Of a DNA stretch of 64,000 nucleotides, positions 40,605 through 48,660 are shown piece after piece. Every line of letters starts with the position of its first letter. The stretch's first letter is position 1. A model generated the notes under the pieces. That model worked only from the letters and a program-made list of their open reading frames with translations, was not told the origin of the DNA and ran no database searches. The DNA lies in NCBI RefSeq assembly GCF_006658505.1, contig NZ_VFUZ01000015.1, positions 1 to 64,000 of the forward strand, read 5' to 3'. A program made the position numbers and the translations under genes. Origin of the DNA: Mesorhizobium sp. B2-4-15 (GTDB lineage: Bacteria; Pseudomonadota; Alphaproteobacteria; Rhizobiales; Rhizobiaceae).

Positions 40605-41322
40605 GGTCGGTAGAACTCCCTGGTTTTCGGGCGGCATGGACGGTTTGGATGCCGTCGCCGCCGGCGATGATGGCCGCTGACGCCAGCCCGATGAAAAGAC
40701 CATGCTCGACCACGCCCGGAATGGCGTGGAGAGCATTCGAAAGCGCTCTTGTATCCGGAATGCGGCCAAAAGATGCATCGAGGATAAAATGGCCGCCGTC
40801 TGTAACAAAAGGCTGGCCTCCCGTCATCCTCAATGTAACCGGACCGGAAAGGCCGAGATTTCCAGCCGCGGCGGCCACCGCGATCTCGGTGGCGCGCAGG
40901 CCGAACTGGTTGACTTCGATTGGCAGGGGAAACCGGCCGAGGGTCTCGACCATTTTCGATTGGTCGGCAATGACGATCATGCGCCGCGAGGCCGCGGCCA
41001 CGATTTTCTCACGCAACAGCGCGCCGCCACCGCCCTTGATCAGGGTCAGTTCCGGGTCGACCTCGTCGGCGCCGTCGACGGTGAGATCGAGCTCGGGCGT
41101 TTCCTCGAGGGTGGACAATGGCACGCCAAGCTCGCGGCACAGCAAAGCGGTGCGCTCCGAAGTCGGCACACCTGTTATCCTCATGCCGGTGGCGACCTTG
41201 TCGGCAAGCAGCCTTACGAACTCCTCGGCGGTGGTGCCGGTGCCTATGCCGAGCCGCATGCCGTCCGTGACATGGGCAAGGGCCGCCCGCGCGGCCTCGA
41301 CCTTCAATTGCCTCGCATCCAT
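40591..41322 (-). CDS. rpiA: Ribose-5-phosphate isomerase A
   Basis: A 243-residue enzyme of the pentose phosphate pathway that interconverts ribose-5-phosphate and ribulose-5-phosphate. The start MDARQLKVEAARAALAHV is at 41322. Active-site segments are present: LGIGTGTTAEEFV (phosphate loop), LTVDGADEVDPELTLIKGGG with the catalytic aspartates, GALLREKIVAAAS and the C-terminal VEHGLFIGLA. Length is normal. Its stop lies inside the DUF2059 gene. A dispersed repeat lies directly upstream (41351-41450). Confidence 0.95.
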   Translation of the reverse strand: MDARQLKVEAARAALAHVTDGMRLGIGTGTTAEEFVRLLADKVATGMRITGVPTSERTALLCRELGVPLSTLEETPELDLTVDGADEVDPELTLIKGGGGALLREKIVAAASRRMIVIADQSKMVETLGRFPLPIEVNQFGLRATEIAVAAAAGNLGLSGPVTLRMTGGQPFVTDGGHFILDASFGRIPDTRALSNALHAIPGVVEHGLFIGLASAAIIAGGDGIQTVHAARKPGSSTDHDVA

Positions 41323-41350
41323 GCCGCTTTGCTGCCCCGGAACCCTGACC

Positions 41351-41450
41351 CATGCCGCCCAAAAGTGATCTCGATCTTGGGAAAACGACATGCATAGAAC
41401 AAAGAACCAAAGCCCGCCGTATGGTCCGTTTCGACGCGACGCGCTTTGGT
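41351..41450. repeat. Dispersed intergenic repeat, copy A
   Basis: CATGCCGCCCAAAAGTG, then CTTGGGAAAACGACATGCATA and AACCAAAGC match in order the copy at 43039-43117 (CATGTCGCCCAAAAGTG, TTTTGGGACAACGACATGCAC, CTCAAAGCG). An imperfect inverted pair CCAAAGC...GCTTTGG closes the element at 41407-41448. It lies between divergent rpiA and gph. Confidence 0.6.
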
Positions 41451-41575
41451 GTTTTGGGCTCGTAGCATTTTTGCAGGCTCGGTCAAAGCCCTTGGCGGCT
41501 ATCCACCGGTCTGCTTGCCTTGGCGCGTCGCAGCCGCTATCGCCTGCCGATGTACAACCTTGCGCAGGATGGATC

Positions 41576-42256
41576 ATGAGTCGCCCGATCATCGTGTTCG
41601 ATCTCGACGGAACGCTGATTGACACGGCGCCGGACCTGCTCGACAGCCTCAACCACAGCCTGGCCGCCAGCGAACTCGCGGCCGTCGATGAGGCCGGCTT
41701 CAGACGCTTTGTTGGCCATGGCGGCCGCGTCATGATAGAGCGGGCGCACGCCGCGCAGCAGCGATCGCTTGATGTCGCGGAGCATGACCGGCTCCTGAAA
41801 CTGTTCCTCGATCACTACACCGACAACATTCCCGGCAAATCCCGTCCCTACCCCGGTGTCATCGATGCGATCGCTCGCTTCGAGAACGCAGGCTATCTGC
41901 TGGCCATCTGCACCAACAAATACGAAGCCAACTCGCGGGCATTGATCGAGGCGCTCGGCTTGACCAGACATTTCGCGGCAATCGCCGGACAGGATACGTT
42001 CGCGTTCCGCAAACCCGACCCGCGCCATCTGACCGAAACCATCCGACTGGCGGGCGGCGATCCACACCGCGCCCTGATGGTCGGCGATTCGCAAACCGAT
42101 ATCGACACCGCCAAGGCCGCCGGCATTCCCGTCGTCGCCGTCGATTTCGGCTATACCGACCGTCATGTGCGCGAATTCGAACCCTCGGCGGTAATCTCGC
42201 ATTTCGACGCGCTGACGCTCGATCTGTCGCAAAGGCTGATCGCTGCAGGGCACTGA
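41576..42256 (+). CDS. gph: Phosphoglycolate phosphatase (HAD family)
   Basis: A 226-residue HAD-superfamily phosphatase that removes 2-phosphoglycolate. The nucleophile motif is IVFDLDGTLIDTA (D9, D11), motif II is AICTNKYEA, the lysine motif is FRKPDPRHL and motif IV is ALMVGDSQTDIDTAKAAGI. A helical cap lies between residues ~20 and 85. The start ATG at 41576 has AGGAT upstream. An open frame upstream to 41390 covers the dispersed repeat and is not coding. The substrate is inferred from the family. Confidence 0.85.
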   Translation: MSRPIIVFDLDGTLIDTAPDLLDSLNHSLAASELAAVDEAGFRRFVGHGGRVMIERAHAAQQRSLDVAEHDRLLKLFLDHYTDNIPGKSRPYPGVIDAIARFENAGYLLAICTNKYEANSRALIEALGLTRHFAAIAGQDTFAFRKPDPRHLTETIRLAGGDPHRALMVGDSQTDIDTAKAAGIPVVAVDFGYTDRHVREFEPSAVISHFDALTLDLSQRLIAAGH

Positions 42257-42335
42257 GCGGATAGGTCTCGGCACTAACCAGGACTGACCCGAAAGAGCGA
42301 AAAAACCGATCCCTGTGAGAACACCAGACACCGCC

Positions 42336-42364
42336 TTGACTTAACCGGCTGCCCTCCCTTATAT
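42336..42364 (+). promoter_or_regulatory. Sigma-70-type promoter of tRNA-Val
   Basis: TTGACT (42336-42341), a 17-base spacer and TTATAT (42359-42364) lie 30 bases before the tRNA, a near-consensus pair. Confidence 0.8.
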
Positions 42365-42394
42365 CGCGGCTCGCTTGGCCTTCGGGCAACGAGC

Positions 42395-42469
42395 GGGCGA
42401 TTAGCTCAGCGGGAGAGCACACCCTTCACACGGGTGGGGTCGCAGGTTCAATCCCTGCATCGCCCACCA
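42395..42469 (+). tRNA. tRNA-Val (anticodon CAC)
   Basis: A complete 75-nt cloverleaf with encoded CCA. The acceptor GGGCGAT pairs with ATCGCCC. The D arm is GCTCAGCGGGAGAGC, the anticodon arm ACCC-TTCACAC-GGGT gives anticodon CAC, and the T arm is GCAGG-TTCAATC-CCTGC. A strong promoter is upstream and a T run follows (TTTTTCCC). Confidence 0.96.
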
Positions 42470-42617
42470 TTTTTCCCAAATGGTTATCCGGCTCTATCTT
42501 CGCGCCGAAGCTGGACAAATTGCAGCCTGCGCTGCCATAGCCAGGCGCGCACCGCATCCGTCTGGAACCAACCACAACCCCAGCGAGTTTCCTTCCGTCG
42601 AAACTTGAGGGAAAACC

Positions 42618-42875
42618 ATGTCCAGATTTCTACTGGCGACCAGCGTCGCCGTTCTTCTCGCTGCCGCTCCGGCTCTGGCCGCGGATGAAAAGCCGCTGCC
42701 GCCGGCCAATGCCAAGAAACTGTCGGAGATCATCGCCAAGGTCGAGCAGCGCGATGGGTTTCGCTACGTGAAGGAAGTCGACTGGGACAGTGGCGCCTAC
42801 ACCGTCACCTATTATACCTCGGACAAGGCCAAGGTCGAAATCACCTACGATCCGGTGACGGCCGAGCCCAAATAG
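42618..42875 (+). CDS. Small PepSY-domain exported protein
   Basis: An 85-residue protein with GAGGGAAA before the ATG. A signal peptide ends near PALAAD (residue ~22). The mature part is one PepSY-like unit (ANAKKLSEIIAKVEQRDGFR, then VKEVDWDSGAYTVTYYTSDK). PepSY domains are thought to inhibit or modulate envelope proteases or bind metals; nothing here decides between these. Monocistronic, downstream of tRNA-Val. Confidence 0.8.
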   Translation: MSRFLLATSVAVLLAAAPALAADEKPLPPANAKKLSEIIAKVEQRDGFRYVKEVDWDSGAYTVTYYTSDKAKVEITYDPVTAEPK

Positions 42876-43038
42876 GGCCGCCTGCAGATATCCTCGGATT
42901 GGATGGATATGCCCGGTTCTCGGGGCGCCCGTGGAGGATCCCCGGACGCGCCGCGAAATGCTCATCCTTGGACTATGATGCCGCCCTTTCCGCCGGCCGA
43001 GACGCCGGCTTCCGGCGCCCGCTGTCGGAGCGATAGCG

Positions 43039-43117
43039 CATGTCGCCCAAAAGTGCGCAACGGTTTTGGGACAACGACATGCACAAAAACAAGAACTCAA
43101 AGCGCAATACGCTTTGA
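43039..43117. repeat. Dispersed intergenic repeat, copy B, ending in a hairpin
   Basis: It matches copy A at 41351-41450. It ends in a perfect stem TCAAAGCG-CAATA-CGCTTTGA (43097-43117) that abuts the stop codon of the L,D-transpeptidase gene on the minus strand and may act as its terminator. Only two copies are in this window. Confidence 0.65.
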
Positions 43118-44998
43118 TCAGCTCGAGGGCGAGCGCACCGCCTCGGTCGCGTCCAGGGCCTGCTTCAGCCGGGAATCGCGGTCGTAGACATCGTTGAAAT
43201 ACTCGACCTTGCCGGACATGTCGGGCCAGGCGGTGAAGTAGGCGACATAGACCGGAATCTTGCGCGTCACATCCTCGGTCGAGTGCCCATGCTTCAGCTT
43301 CTCGGCGACATAGTCGACCGAGGTGCCGAGCACCGCCGCCGCCATGCCGCGCGGATCCTGCAGGCGCACGCAGCCATGGCTGAGCGCGCGCATATCCTGC
43401 TTGAAGAACGATTTCTGCGGCGTGTCGTGCATGTAGATCGCATGCTTGTTGGGGAACAGGATCTTCAGTTCACCCAGCGCATTGGCCTCGCTTGGCTGCT
43501 GGCGCACATTGTAGGGAATGTTCGCACCATAAGCGCCCCAGTCGACCGCCGAGGACGGAATGTGCTTGCCGCGCGCATCGGTCACCTCATACCCGGCGCG
43601 GTCGAGATAGCCGGGATCGCTGCGCAACCTGGGCAGCATTTCGTTGACGATGATCGACTGCGGCACACCCCAATAGGGATGGAAGTCGACCTGCTTGATC
43701 TGGTCGTAGAAGAATGCCGTCTGGTTGGTGACCCGGCCGACGACGGCACGTGTCTTCAGCTTCTCTTCGCCATTGTCGACGTAGCTGGCGGTGAACGCTG
43801 GCTGGTTGATGAAGACGCGCGGGCTGCCGAGATCGGACGGCAGCCAGCGCAGTTCTTCCAGCGCCACCTGCACCTTGAGCAATCTGTCGGCCTTCGACGT
43901 GCCAGCCAGCAGGGCGACCGTACGCGGACCGATGACGCCGTCGCCCTTCATGCCCTTCTTCTGCTGCACCGCCTTGATCAGCGGCACCAGTTCGGGAACG
44001 TAGATCTCGCTGGTCGCCAGTCGCGACAGCAGCTCTCCATAGGTGCCGCCCATCTCGTCATCGAGATTGCGCGCGATCAGCGACAGCAGCTTCGGCAGTT
44101 CGGGGCTGGTTTCGCCGGGCTTCAGCAGCAGCTTTGGATCGACGACGATCTCGTTTTCCTCGCTCGCCTGCAGGGACTCCAGTTCGACACGCAGCGCCTG
44201 ATATTCGGCATTCTGCGGATGCCGCGATTCCAGATACGTGCGAACTTCCTGCGTATGCGCCAGCGTCTTCAGCACGCCGACCATGTCGAGCGGCTTGGCC
44301 GGGAAATCATAGTAGCCGGTCATCCGGTTGGGTTCGACACGGCCGCTCTGGGCGTCATGCGCGTAGCGCAACACGCGCGCCGACAGCGCCATCTCGAAGC
44401 GGAGGAGTTCCTTCAACTTGGCCGCGTCATCCGCCGAGGACGAACTCGCGGCAGGCACGTCGACAGTATAGTCGGCGGGCGTGAGGCCGTAGCTTGCAGC
44501 CTCGCCGAGCACCCGCACCGCATCCTGGGCGCGGTTGTTGGGGCCGGTTCCACTCACCCAGATGAAGTCCGGGTTGGCCGAATAGTACGCGATCAGCGCC
44601 TTGGCGACGTCGGGTTCGGCATAGAGTTCGTAGTCGCCGAGACCGGCAATGGCGTCGTGAAAAGCGGCCCCCGTGGTGGATGGAACGAACGCGGCGTCCT
44701 GGGGTGTCGCGGGCTGTGGCGCTGAGGACAGTTTAGAGAAGTCGACGCGCACCAGCTTGTCGGCCTTGTATGTGTAGTAGGACGGGCTGCTGATTTTTAC
44801 CCCGCCATCGCCGCTCCCCGGCGCTTTCGGCTTGTGCTTCGGTGGCGGCGGAAACTCGCCCTGCGGCTGGTGTCTGACGCCGCCGCCGAACAGCATGTCG
44901 AAGAGCCCTTGCGCGCCTGCCTGAGGCGCGCCGAAAGCAAGCGTCGCCGTCATCGCCATCAGCGGCAGCACGGTTGCTTTGTTACCAACGAATTTCAT
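43118..44998 (-). CDS. L,D-transpeptidase family protein (YcbB-like)
   Basis: A 626-residue periplasmic protein with a signal peptide ending near QAGAQG (residue ~30). A proline/lysine-rich linker (PPPPKHKPKAPGSG) follows. A YcbB-type middle region ends in a peptidoglycan-binding-like unit (MKGDGVIGPRTVALL). The YkuD catalytic domain carries HAIYMHDTPQKSFF and the nucleophile motif SHGCVRLQDP near residue 555. Such enzymes make 3-3 cross-links in peptidoglycan, which are abundant in Rhizobiales. Length and domain order are normal for the long YcbB type. It is monocistronic. Confidence 0.93.
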   Translation of the reverse strand: MKFVGNKATVLPLMAMTATLAFGAPQAGAQGLFDMLFGGGVRHQPQGEFPPPPKHKPKAPGSGDGGVKISSPSYYTYKADKLVRVDFSKLSSAPQPATPQDAAFVPSTTGAAFHDAIAGLGDYELYAEPDVAKALIAYYSANPDFIWVSGTGPNNRAQDAVRVLGEAASYGLTPADYTVDVPAASSSSADDAAKLKELLRFEMALSARVLRYAHDAQSGRVEPNRMTGYYDFPAKPLDMVGVLKTLAHTQEVRTYLESRHPQNAEYQALRVELESLQASEENEIVVDPKLLLKPGETSPELPKLLSLIARNLDDEMGGTYGELLSRLATSEIYVPELVPLIKAVQQKKGMKGDGVIGPRTVALLAGTSKADRLLKVQVALEELRWLPSDLGSPRVFINQPAFTASYVDNGEEKLKTRAVVGRVTNQTAFFYDQIKQVDFHPYWGVPQSIIVNEMLPRLRSDPGYLDRAGYEVTDARGKHIPSSAVDWGAYGANIPYNVRQQPSEANALGELKILFPNKHAIYMHDTPQKSFFKQDMRALSHGCVRLQDPRGMAAAVLGTSVDYVAEKLKHGHSTEDVTRKIPVYVAYFTAWPDMSGKVEYFNDVYDRDSRLKQALDATEAVRSPSS

Positions 44999-45209
44999 GG
45001 ATCACCCGCTCCGGTCGCAACCGGTTCCCGTTCCGCACGCTAGACCGTCTCGCTCACCGCATGGCGGATGTAAGGCGCGACTATACCGATTCATACCGAT
45101 TTGGTTAAGCTTCCATAAATTTCGGCGGGGCTGTTGCAGAACGGTTTCACAACGTCGTGACGGCTGGAGCGGAGGTATTTCCGCCCCAGTCGCGGGGATC
45201 CAGGCGCCT

Positions 45210-45500
45210 TCAGGCGTTGGCGCCGCCATCGATGGTCGGTGCGGTGCCGGGGACGAAACGGCCTTCCGGACCGGCGAGCCACGCCACCATGCCGGCGATC
45301 TCCTCGGCCTTGCCGAATCGCGGAGTCGCCATCTCCTGGCGCTGGTGTTCGGCATGGGGCCGTCCGCCGGGTTCATTTCGGTATCGGTCGAGTCCGGATG
45401 GATGACATTGGCGGTGATGCCGCGCGCACCGAGGTCTCGCGCCAGAGCCTTGGTCAGGCCGACCAGCGCCGCCCTGCTAGCGAACCGCAGCCGGGGCGAT
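45210..45500 (-). pseudogene. SDR-family oxidoreductase remnant, truncated and frameshifted
   Basis: One minus-strand frame gives the end of a short-chain dehydrogenase (RAALVGLTKALARDLGARGI, then TANVIHPDSTDTEMNPADGP) and a second frame continues it (QRQEMATPRFGKAEEIAGMV, then GTAPTIDGGANA and a stop at 45210-45212). A one-base deletion near 45345 separates them. The N-terminal cofactor-binding fold and most of the active site are gone. Confidence 0.8.
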
Positions 45501-45595
45501 GGCCGCATGGAAGACGATGGTTGGCACCAACGCAGCGTGACAAACGCAGGCTCTTGTGCTCGAAATTCGAACCAGCCAGCAAGAGAGGGACGACC

Positions 45596-45991
45596 GTGAA
45601 AAAAGGGTATCGCGAACTGCTCGACGAGGCGAACGCCGAGATCGAAGTGGTTTCGCCGGAGGAAGCGGCAGGATTGCTCGAGGACGAAGGCACCGTCTTC
45701 GTCGACCTGCGCGACCCTCGCGAGATCGAACGCGACGGCAGGATCCCCGGCGCCAAGCATGTCACCCGTGGCATGCTGGAATTCTGGATCGATCCGGAAA
45801 GTCCCTACCACAAGCCGTTCTTCGCTTCGGGGAAAAGCTTTGTCTTCTTCTGCGCCGGCGGCTGGCGCTCCGCACTAGCCACCAAGACCGCACAGGACAT
45901 GGGGCTCACGCCGGTCAAGCATATTCTTGGCGGTTACACCGCCTGGAAGGCGGCTGGACTGCCTGTAGAGCCTGGCGAAAAGAAAAAATAA
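45596..45991 (+). CDS. Rhodanese-like domain protein
   Basis: A 131-residue single-domain protein. The GTG at 45596 is preceded by AGAGGGA. The rhodanese fold is evident in EEAAGLLEDEGTVFVDLRDP, then GRIPGAKHVTRGM; the active-site loop is FFCAGGWRS with cysteine 86. Single-domain rhodaneses transfer sulphane sulphur to various acceptors. The substrate is unknown. It stands alone beside an SDR remnant and converges on the hydrolase gene. Confidence 0.9.
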   Translation: MKKGYRELLDEANAEIEVVSPEEAAGLLEDEGTVFVDLRDPREIERDGRIPGAKHVTRGMLEFWIDPESPYHKPFFASGKSFVFFCAGGWRSALATKTAQDMGLTPVKHILGGYTAWKAAGLPVEPGEKKK

Positions 45992-46002
45992 TCCGAGGCT
46001 GC

Positions 46003-46908
46003 TCAGTGGAGCCGCGACGGCTCCCGGGCCACGAAGGCGACGGCGTGTTCAACCACGCCCCTGTCCGCAAGAATGCGGCGATGGCCGAGCCCTTCGGCCC
46101 ACTGGAGCCGCACATGGCGGCCGGCACCGGCATAACGTCTTGCATGTTCGGCCGGCACCTCGCGGTCGTCAGGCGCGTGGATGACCAAGGTCGGCACGGG
46201 CGCCTGGGCGAGCTGGCGGTCACCGGTGAATTCATGCAGCGGCCGGCCGGAAAGGTGTTCGACGCGGTCCGCCATGGCAACCTGCGAGCGGGGGCCGACA
46301 TTGAGCATGCGGCTGAAGTCGGCGAAGATCGCCGGCAAGGAGCTTGGTGCCGCGATCAGCACAAGACGTCCGGCCGCCAGCGGCTGGATGTTCTTGACGG
46401 ACCCAGCAATGGCATTGGCGGCGACGGCACCGCCGAAGGAATGACCGACTGCCGCGGCAAAGGGGCCAAACCACTCGCCGGCAACCCGCACCGCGTCCAC
46501 CGCGTTGACCATGTTCAGTCTGCGGCCCTGCGACTGGCCGTGGCCAGGCAGGTCAAGCGAAACCACCCTGTAGCCGGCCGCGCGATAGCCCTCGATCAAT
46601 GCGCGCATATATTCGGTGCGCGATCGCCAGCCGTGGACGACAAGCACCGTGCCTGCGGCAGCCCTGCCCGGCTCCGACCGGAATTCATGCACCATCACGC
46701 AACCGGTCGCGGTCTTCAGCCGATGATGGCGCGCTTCGGCCATGAACCCGGCAGCCCGGTCGATGGCGCGGCGCTCGCCGTCGGTGAGCGCCCTGGTGCT
46801 TGGCGTACGGCAGAACAGTTCGAAAGCCGCGCGCCCGGTGATACGCGGCGCGATATGTTCGGCCGCACCAAACACACCTCGGATGACCTTCAGCCCGAAT
46901 GATGCCAT
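46003..46908 (-). CDS. Alpha/beta hydrolase
   Basis: A 301-residue protein with the alpha/beta hydrolase triad: nucleophile S157 in GHSFGG, an acid in VIHAPDDREVP and a histidine in GLGHRRIL. The oxyanion region is VVHGWRSR. There is no signal peptide. The family covers esterases and lipases; the substrate is unknown. It is divergent from a MarR regulator gene across 47 bases that hold two operator-like repeats, so it is probably the regulated target. Confidence 0.88.
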   Translation of the reverse strand: MASFGLKVIRGVFGAAEHIAPRITGRAAFELFCRTPSTRALTDGERRAIDRAAGFMAEARHHRLKTATGCVMVHEFRSEPGRAAAGTVLVVHGWRSRTEYMRALIEGYRAAGYRVVSLDLPGHGQSQGRRLNMVNAVDAVRVAGEWFGPFAAAVGHSFGGAVAANAIAGSVKNIQPLAAGRLVLIAAPSSLPAIFADFSRMLNVGPRSQVAMADRVEHLSGRPLHEFTGDRQLAQAPVPTLVIHAPDDREVPAEHARRYAGAGRHVRLQWAEGLGHRRILADRGVVEHAVAFVAREPSRLH

Positions 46909-46927
46909 AGTGAGAATCCATCCATAC

Positions 46928-46961
46928 GTTCAAGCATGAACATAATAGTTCAAAGATGAAC
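46928..46961. promoter_or_regulatory. Paired operator-like dyads for the divergent MarR gene
   Basis: Two similar 14-bp dyads, GTTCAAGCATGAAC (46928-46941) and GTTCAAAGATGAAC (46948-46961), are 20 bases apart from centre to centre, about two DNA turns. The second covers the MarR start codon at 46956. The layout fits autorepression and control of the hydrolase. Confidence 0.7.
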
Positions 46962-47408
46962 AATAGACAAGAGCTACCCTGGGACAACCCGCGTTTTCGC
47001 AACTGGGTCGCGGTGGCGCGCGCCTGCCATGTGCTGGAGCGCACGCTGGCGGTGAAACTTGCGCCGCTCGACCTGAAGCCGGCGCAACTCGACGTGCTGA
47101 TGAACCTCTACCGCCATCCCGGCATGTCGCAGCACGACCTTGCCCGCAAGCTGCTCGTCGGCCGCTCCAACATCACCATGCTGTTGCCGCAGCTGGAAAC
47201 GCGTGGCCTGCTGCGCCGCGAAGGCGACGAGAAGGACAAGCGAATCCTGCGCCTCGCCCTGACCAAAGCCGGCGAAGCGCTGCTGATGCAGGCGCTGAAA
47301 GTGCATATGGCGCTGATCGAAAAGGCGATGAGCCAGTCGACGCCGGAACAATGCGACATGATCGGCGAGCAGATGCGCAAGATCACCGAGGTGCTGAAGG
47401 AAGCCTGA
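46956..47408 (+). CDS. MarR-family transcriptional regulator
   Basis: A 150-residue protein. The winged helix is visible in AQLDVLMNLYRHPGMSQHDL, with the recognition helix in VGRSNITMLLPQLETRGLL and the wing in REGDEKDKRILRLALTKAG. MarR proteins are dimeric ligand-responsive repressors. The dyads at 46928-46961 lie on its start and upstream, suggesting that it represses itself and the divergent hydrolase. The ligand is unknown. Confidence 0.92.
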   Translation: MNNRQELPWDNPRFRNWVAVARACHVLERTLAVKLAPLDLKPAQLDVLMNLYRHPGMSQHDLARKLLVGRSNITMLLPQLETRGLLRREGDEKDKRILRLALTKAGEALLMQALKVHMALIEKAMSQSTPEQCDMIGEQMRKITEVLKEA

Positions 47409-47431
47409 CCGTCTCTTGGCCAGGCATCCAC

Positions 47432-48043
47432 TTACCACATCGATTTTTTCGCCCGCTCCGGCCATTCCTTGTCATAGGTTTCGCCGTCGATGTTCCTGCG
47501 GCTGGTGATTTCCAGGATCTGTCCGGGCGTCGGCAGCGACTTCGGGTCGACATGCCTGGCCGGGTTCCACAATTGCGACCGCACGATTGCGCGGGCGCAC
47601 TGGAAGTAGACCGTATCGACATCGATGACGGTCACCGAGCGCGCCGGCTTGCCGTCCACGGTGAATGACGCGCAAAGTGCTGCATCGGTGGTGATATGCG
47701 CCCGGCCGTTGATGCGTAGCGTCGTGCCGGAGCCCGGCACCAGGAACAGCAGGCCAACGCGCGGATCCCTGATGATGTTCCTCAGCGAATCCGCGCGGTT
47801 GTTGCCGCGCCGGTCCGGCATCATCAGCGTTTTCGTATCAACGATACGCACGAAGCCGGCGAGATCGCCGCGTGGCGAGCAGTCCAGCCCCTCCGGCCCA
47901 CTGGTCGAGAGAGCAACGAACGGCGAGGCGTTGATGAAGGCGGCATATTCCGGGATGACATGGTCGAGTTCCTTGACCAGCGAGGCTTCGCCGGGCAGTC
48001 CGTAGAGCGTCTCCAACTGCTCGACCGACGTAATGACCGACAT
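47432..48043 (-). CDS. PPOX-class FMN-binding flavoprotein (MSMEG_1061-like)
   Basis: A 203-residue protein of the pyridoxamine-phosphate-oxidase-like fold: FINASPFVALSTSGPEGLDC, SPRGDLAGFVRIVD, MMPDRRGNNRADSLRNII and LLFLVPGSGTTLRINGRA. These segments form the FMN-binding split barrel. The long helical N-terminus and LWNPARHVDP end fit the group usually named after MSMEG_1061. The substrate is unknown; F420 or FMN-dependent reduction is possible for the superfamily. Monocistronic. Confidence 0.85.
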   Translation of the reverse strand: MSVITSVEQLETLYGLPGEASLVKELDHVIPEYAAFINASPFVALSTSGPEGLDCSPRGDLAGFVRIVDTKTLMMPDRRGNNRADSLRNIIRDPRVGLLFLVPGSGTTLRINGRAHITTDAALCASFTVDGKPARSVTVIDVDTVYFQCARAIVRSQLWNPARHVDPKSLPTPGQILEITSRRNIDGETYDKEWPERAKKSMW

Positions 48044-48135
48044 CTTCTTCCCTCCCGCGAACCTTTGCCGGCGCTACGCCACGTCCATGACGATTTGACG
48101 ACAGCCGGTCGCCGAAGTTGATTTCGGCGCTGAGG

Positions 48136-48489
48136 TCAGCGGTCCCGGCTCAAGCCCTTTTCCGCAAGTTCGGTGAGGTATGCACTCCAGCGCTCATCTT
48201 TCTCGTGCCCGAGCGTGTGCAGGTAGTTCCAGGTGAAGATGCCCGTTTCATGGAAATCGTCGAAAGTGATGCGCACCGCATAGTTGCCGACCGGCTCGAT
48301 CTTCAGGATGGCCACATTGCGCTTGCCGGGAACCGTCACCCGCTGATCCGGTGAATGGCCCTGCACCTCCGCCGACGGCGACGCCACGCGCAGGAGTTCC
48401 GCCGGCAGCTCGAACGGCTGATGGCCGGGAAACGTTACGGTGAGCAGCTTGCGGTCCTTGGAGACCCTCAGTTCTTTTGGCGCCGTCAT
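48136..48489 (-). CDS. DUF971 / gamma-butyrobetaine hydroxylase-like N-terminal domain protein
   Basis: A 117-residue protein from MTAPKELRVSKDRKLLTVTF at 48489 with AGGA seven bases upstream; the longer frame from 48591 is unlikely. The single domain is recognised from FPGHQPFELPAELLRVASPS, VGNYAVRITFDDFHETGIFT and WNYLHTLG. Free-standing members are linked to iron-sulphur or Mrp/ApbC-like contexts in some bacteria, but no such gene is adjacent. It is divergent from moaA across 171 bases. Confidence 0.85.
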   Translation of the reverse strand: MTAPKELRVSKDRKLLTVTFPGHQPFELPAELLRVASPSAEVQGHSPDQRVTVPGKRNVAILKIEPVGNYAVRITFDDFHETGIFTWNYLHTLGHEKDERWSAYLTELAEKGLSRDR

Positions 48490-48660
48490 GATCGGTCCTG
48501 CTTGAAATCGCCCCTTCCCTACGCTGCTTCCTGCCGTGCGAAAAGGCTTGGAGGGTGCCGACGCGCGATGTCGGTCGGGGAATGTTACCAAAGATCAAGG
48601 CCGGCTATCTTGAATGGCGGGTTGGATCGTATCACATAGCCGTATATAACGACGCCGGTA

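Noticed and set aside
48490..48660. A molybdenum cofactor riboswitch before moaA
   Set aside because: The leader shows no recognisable Moco-RNA core or multi-stem layout.
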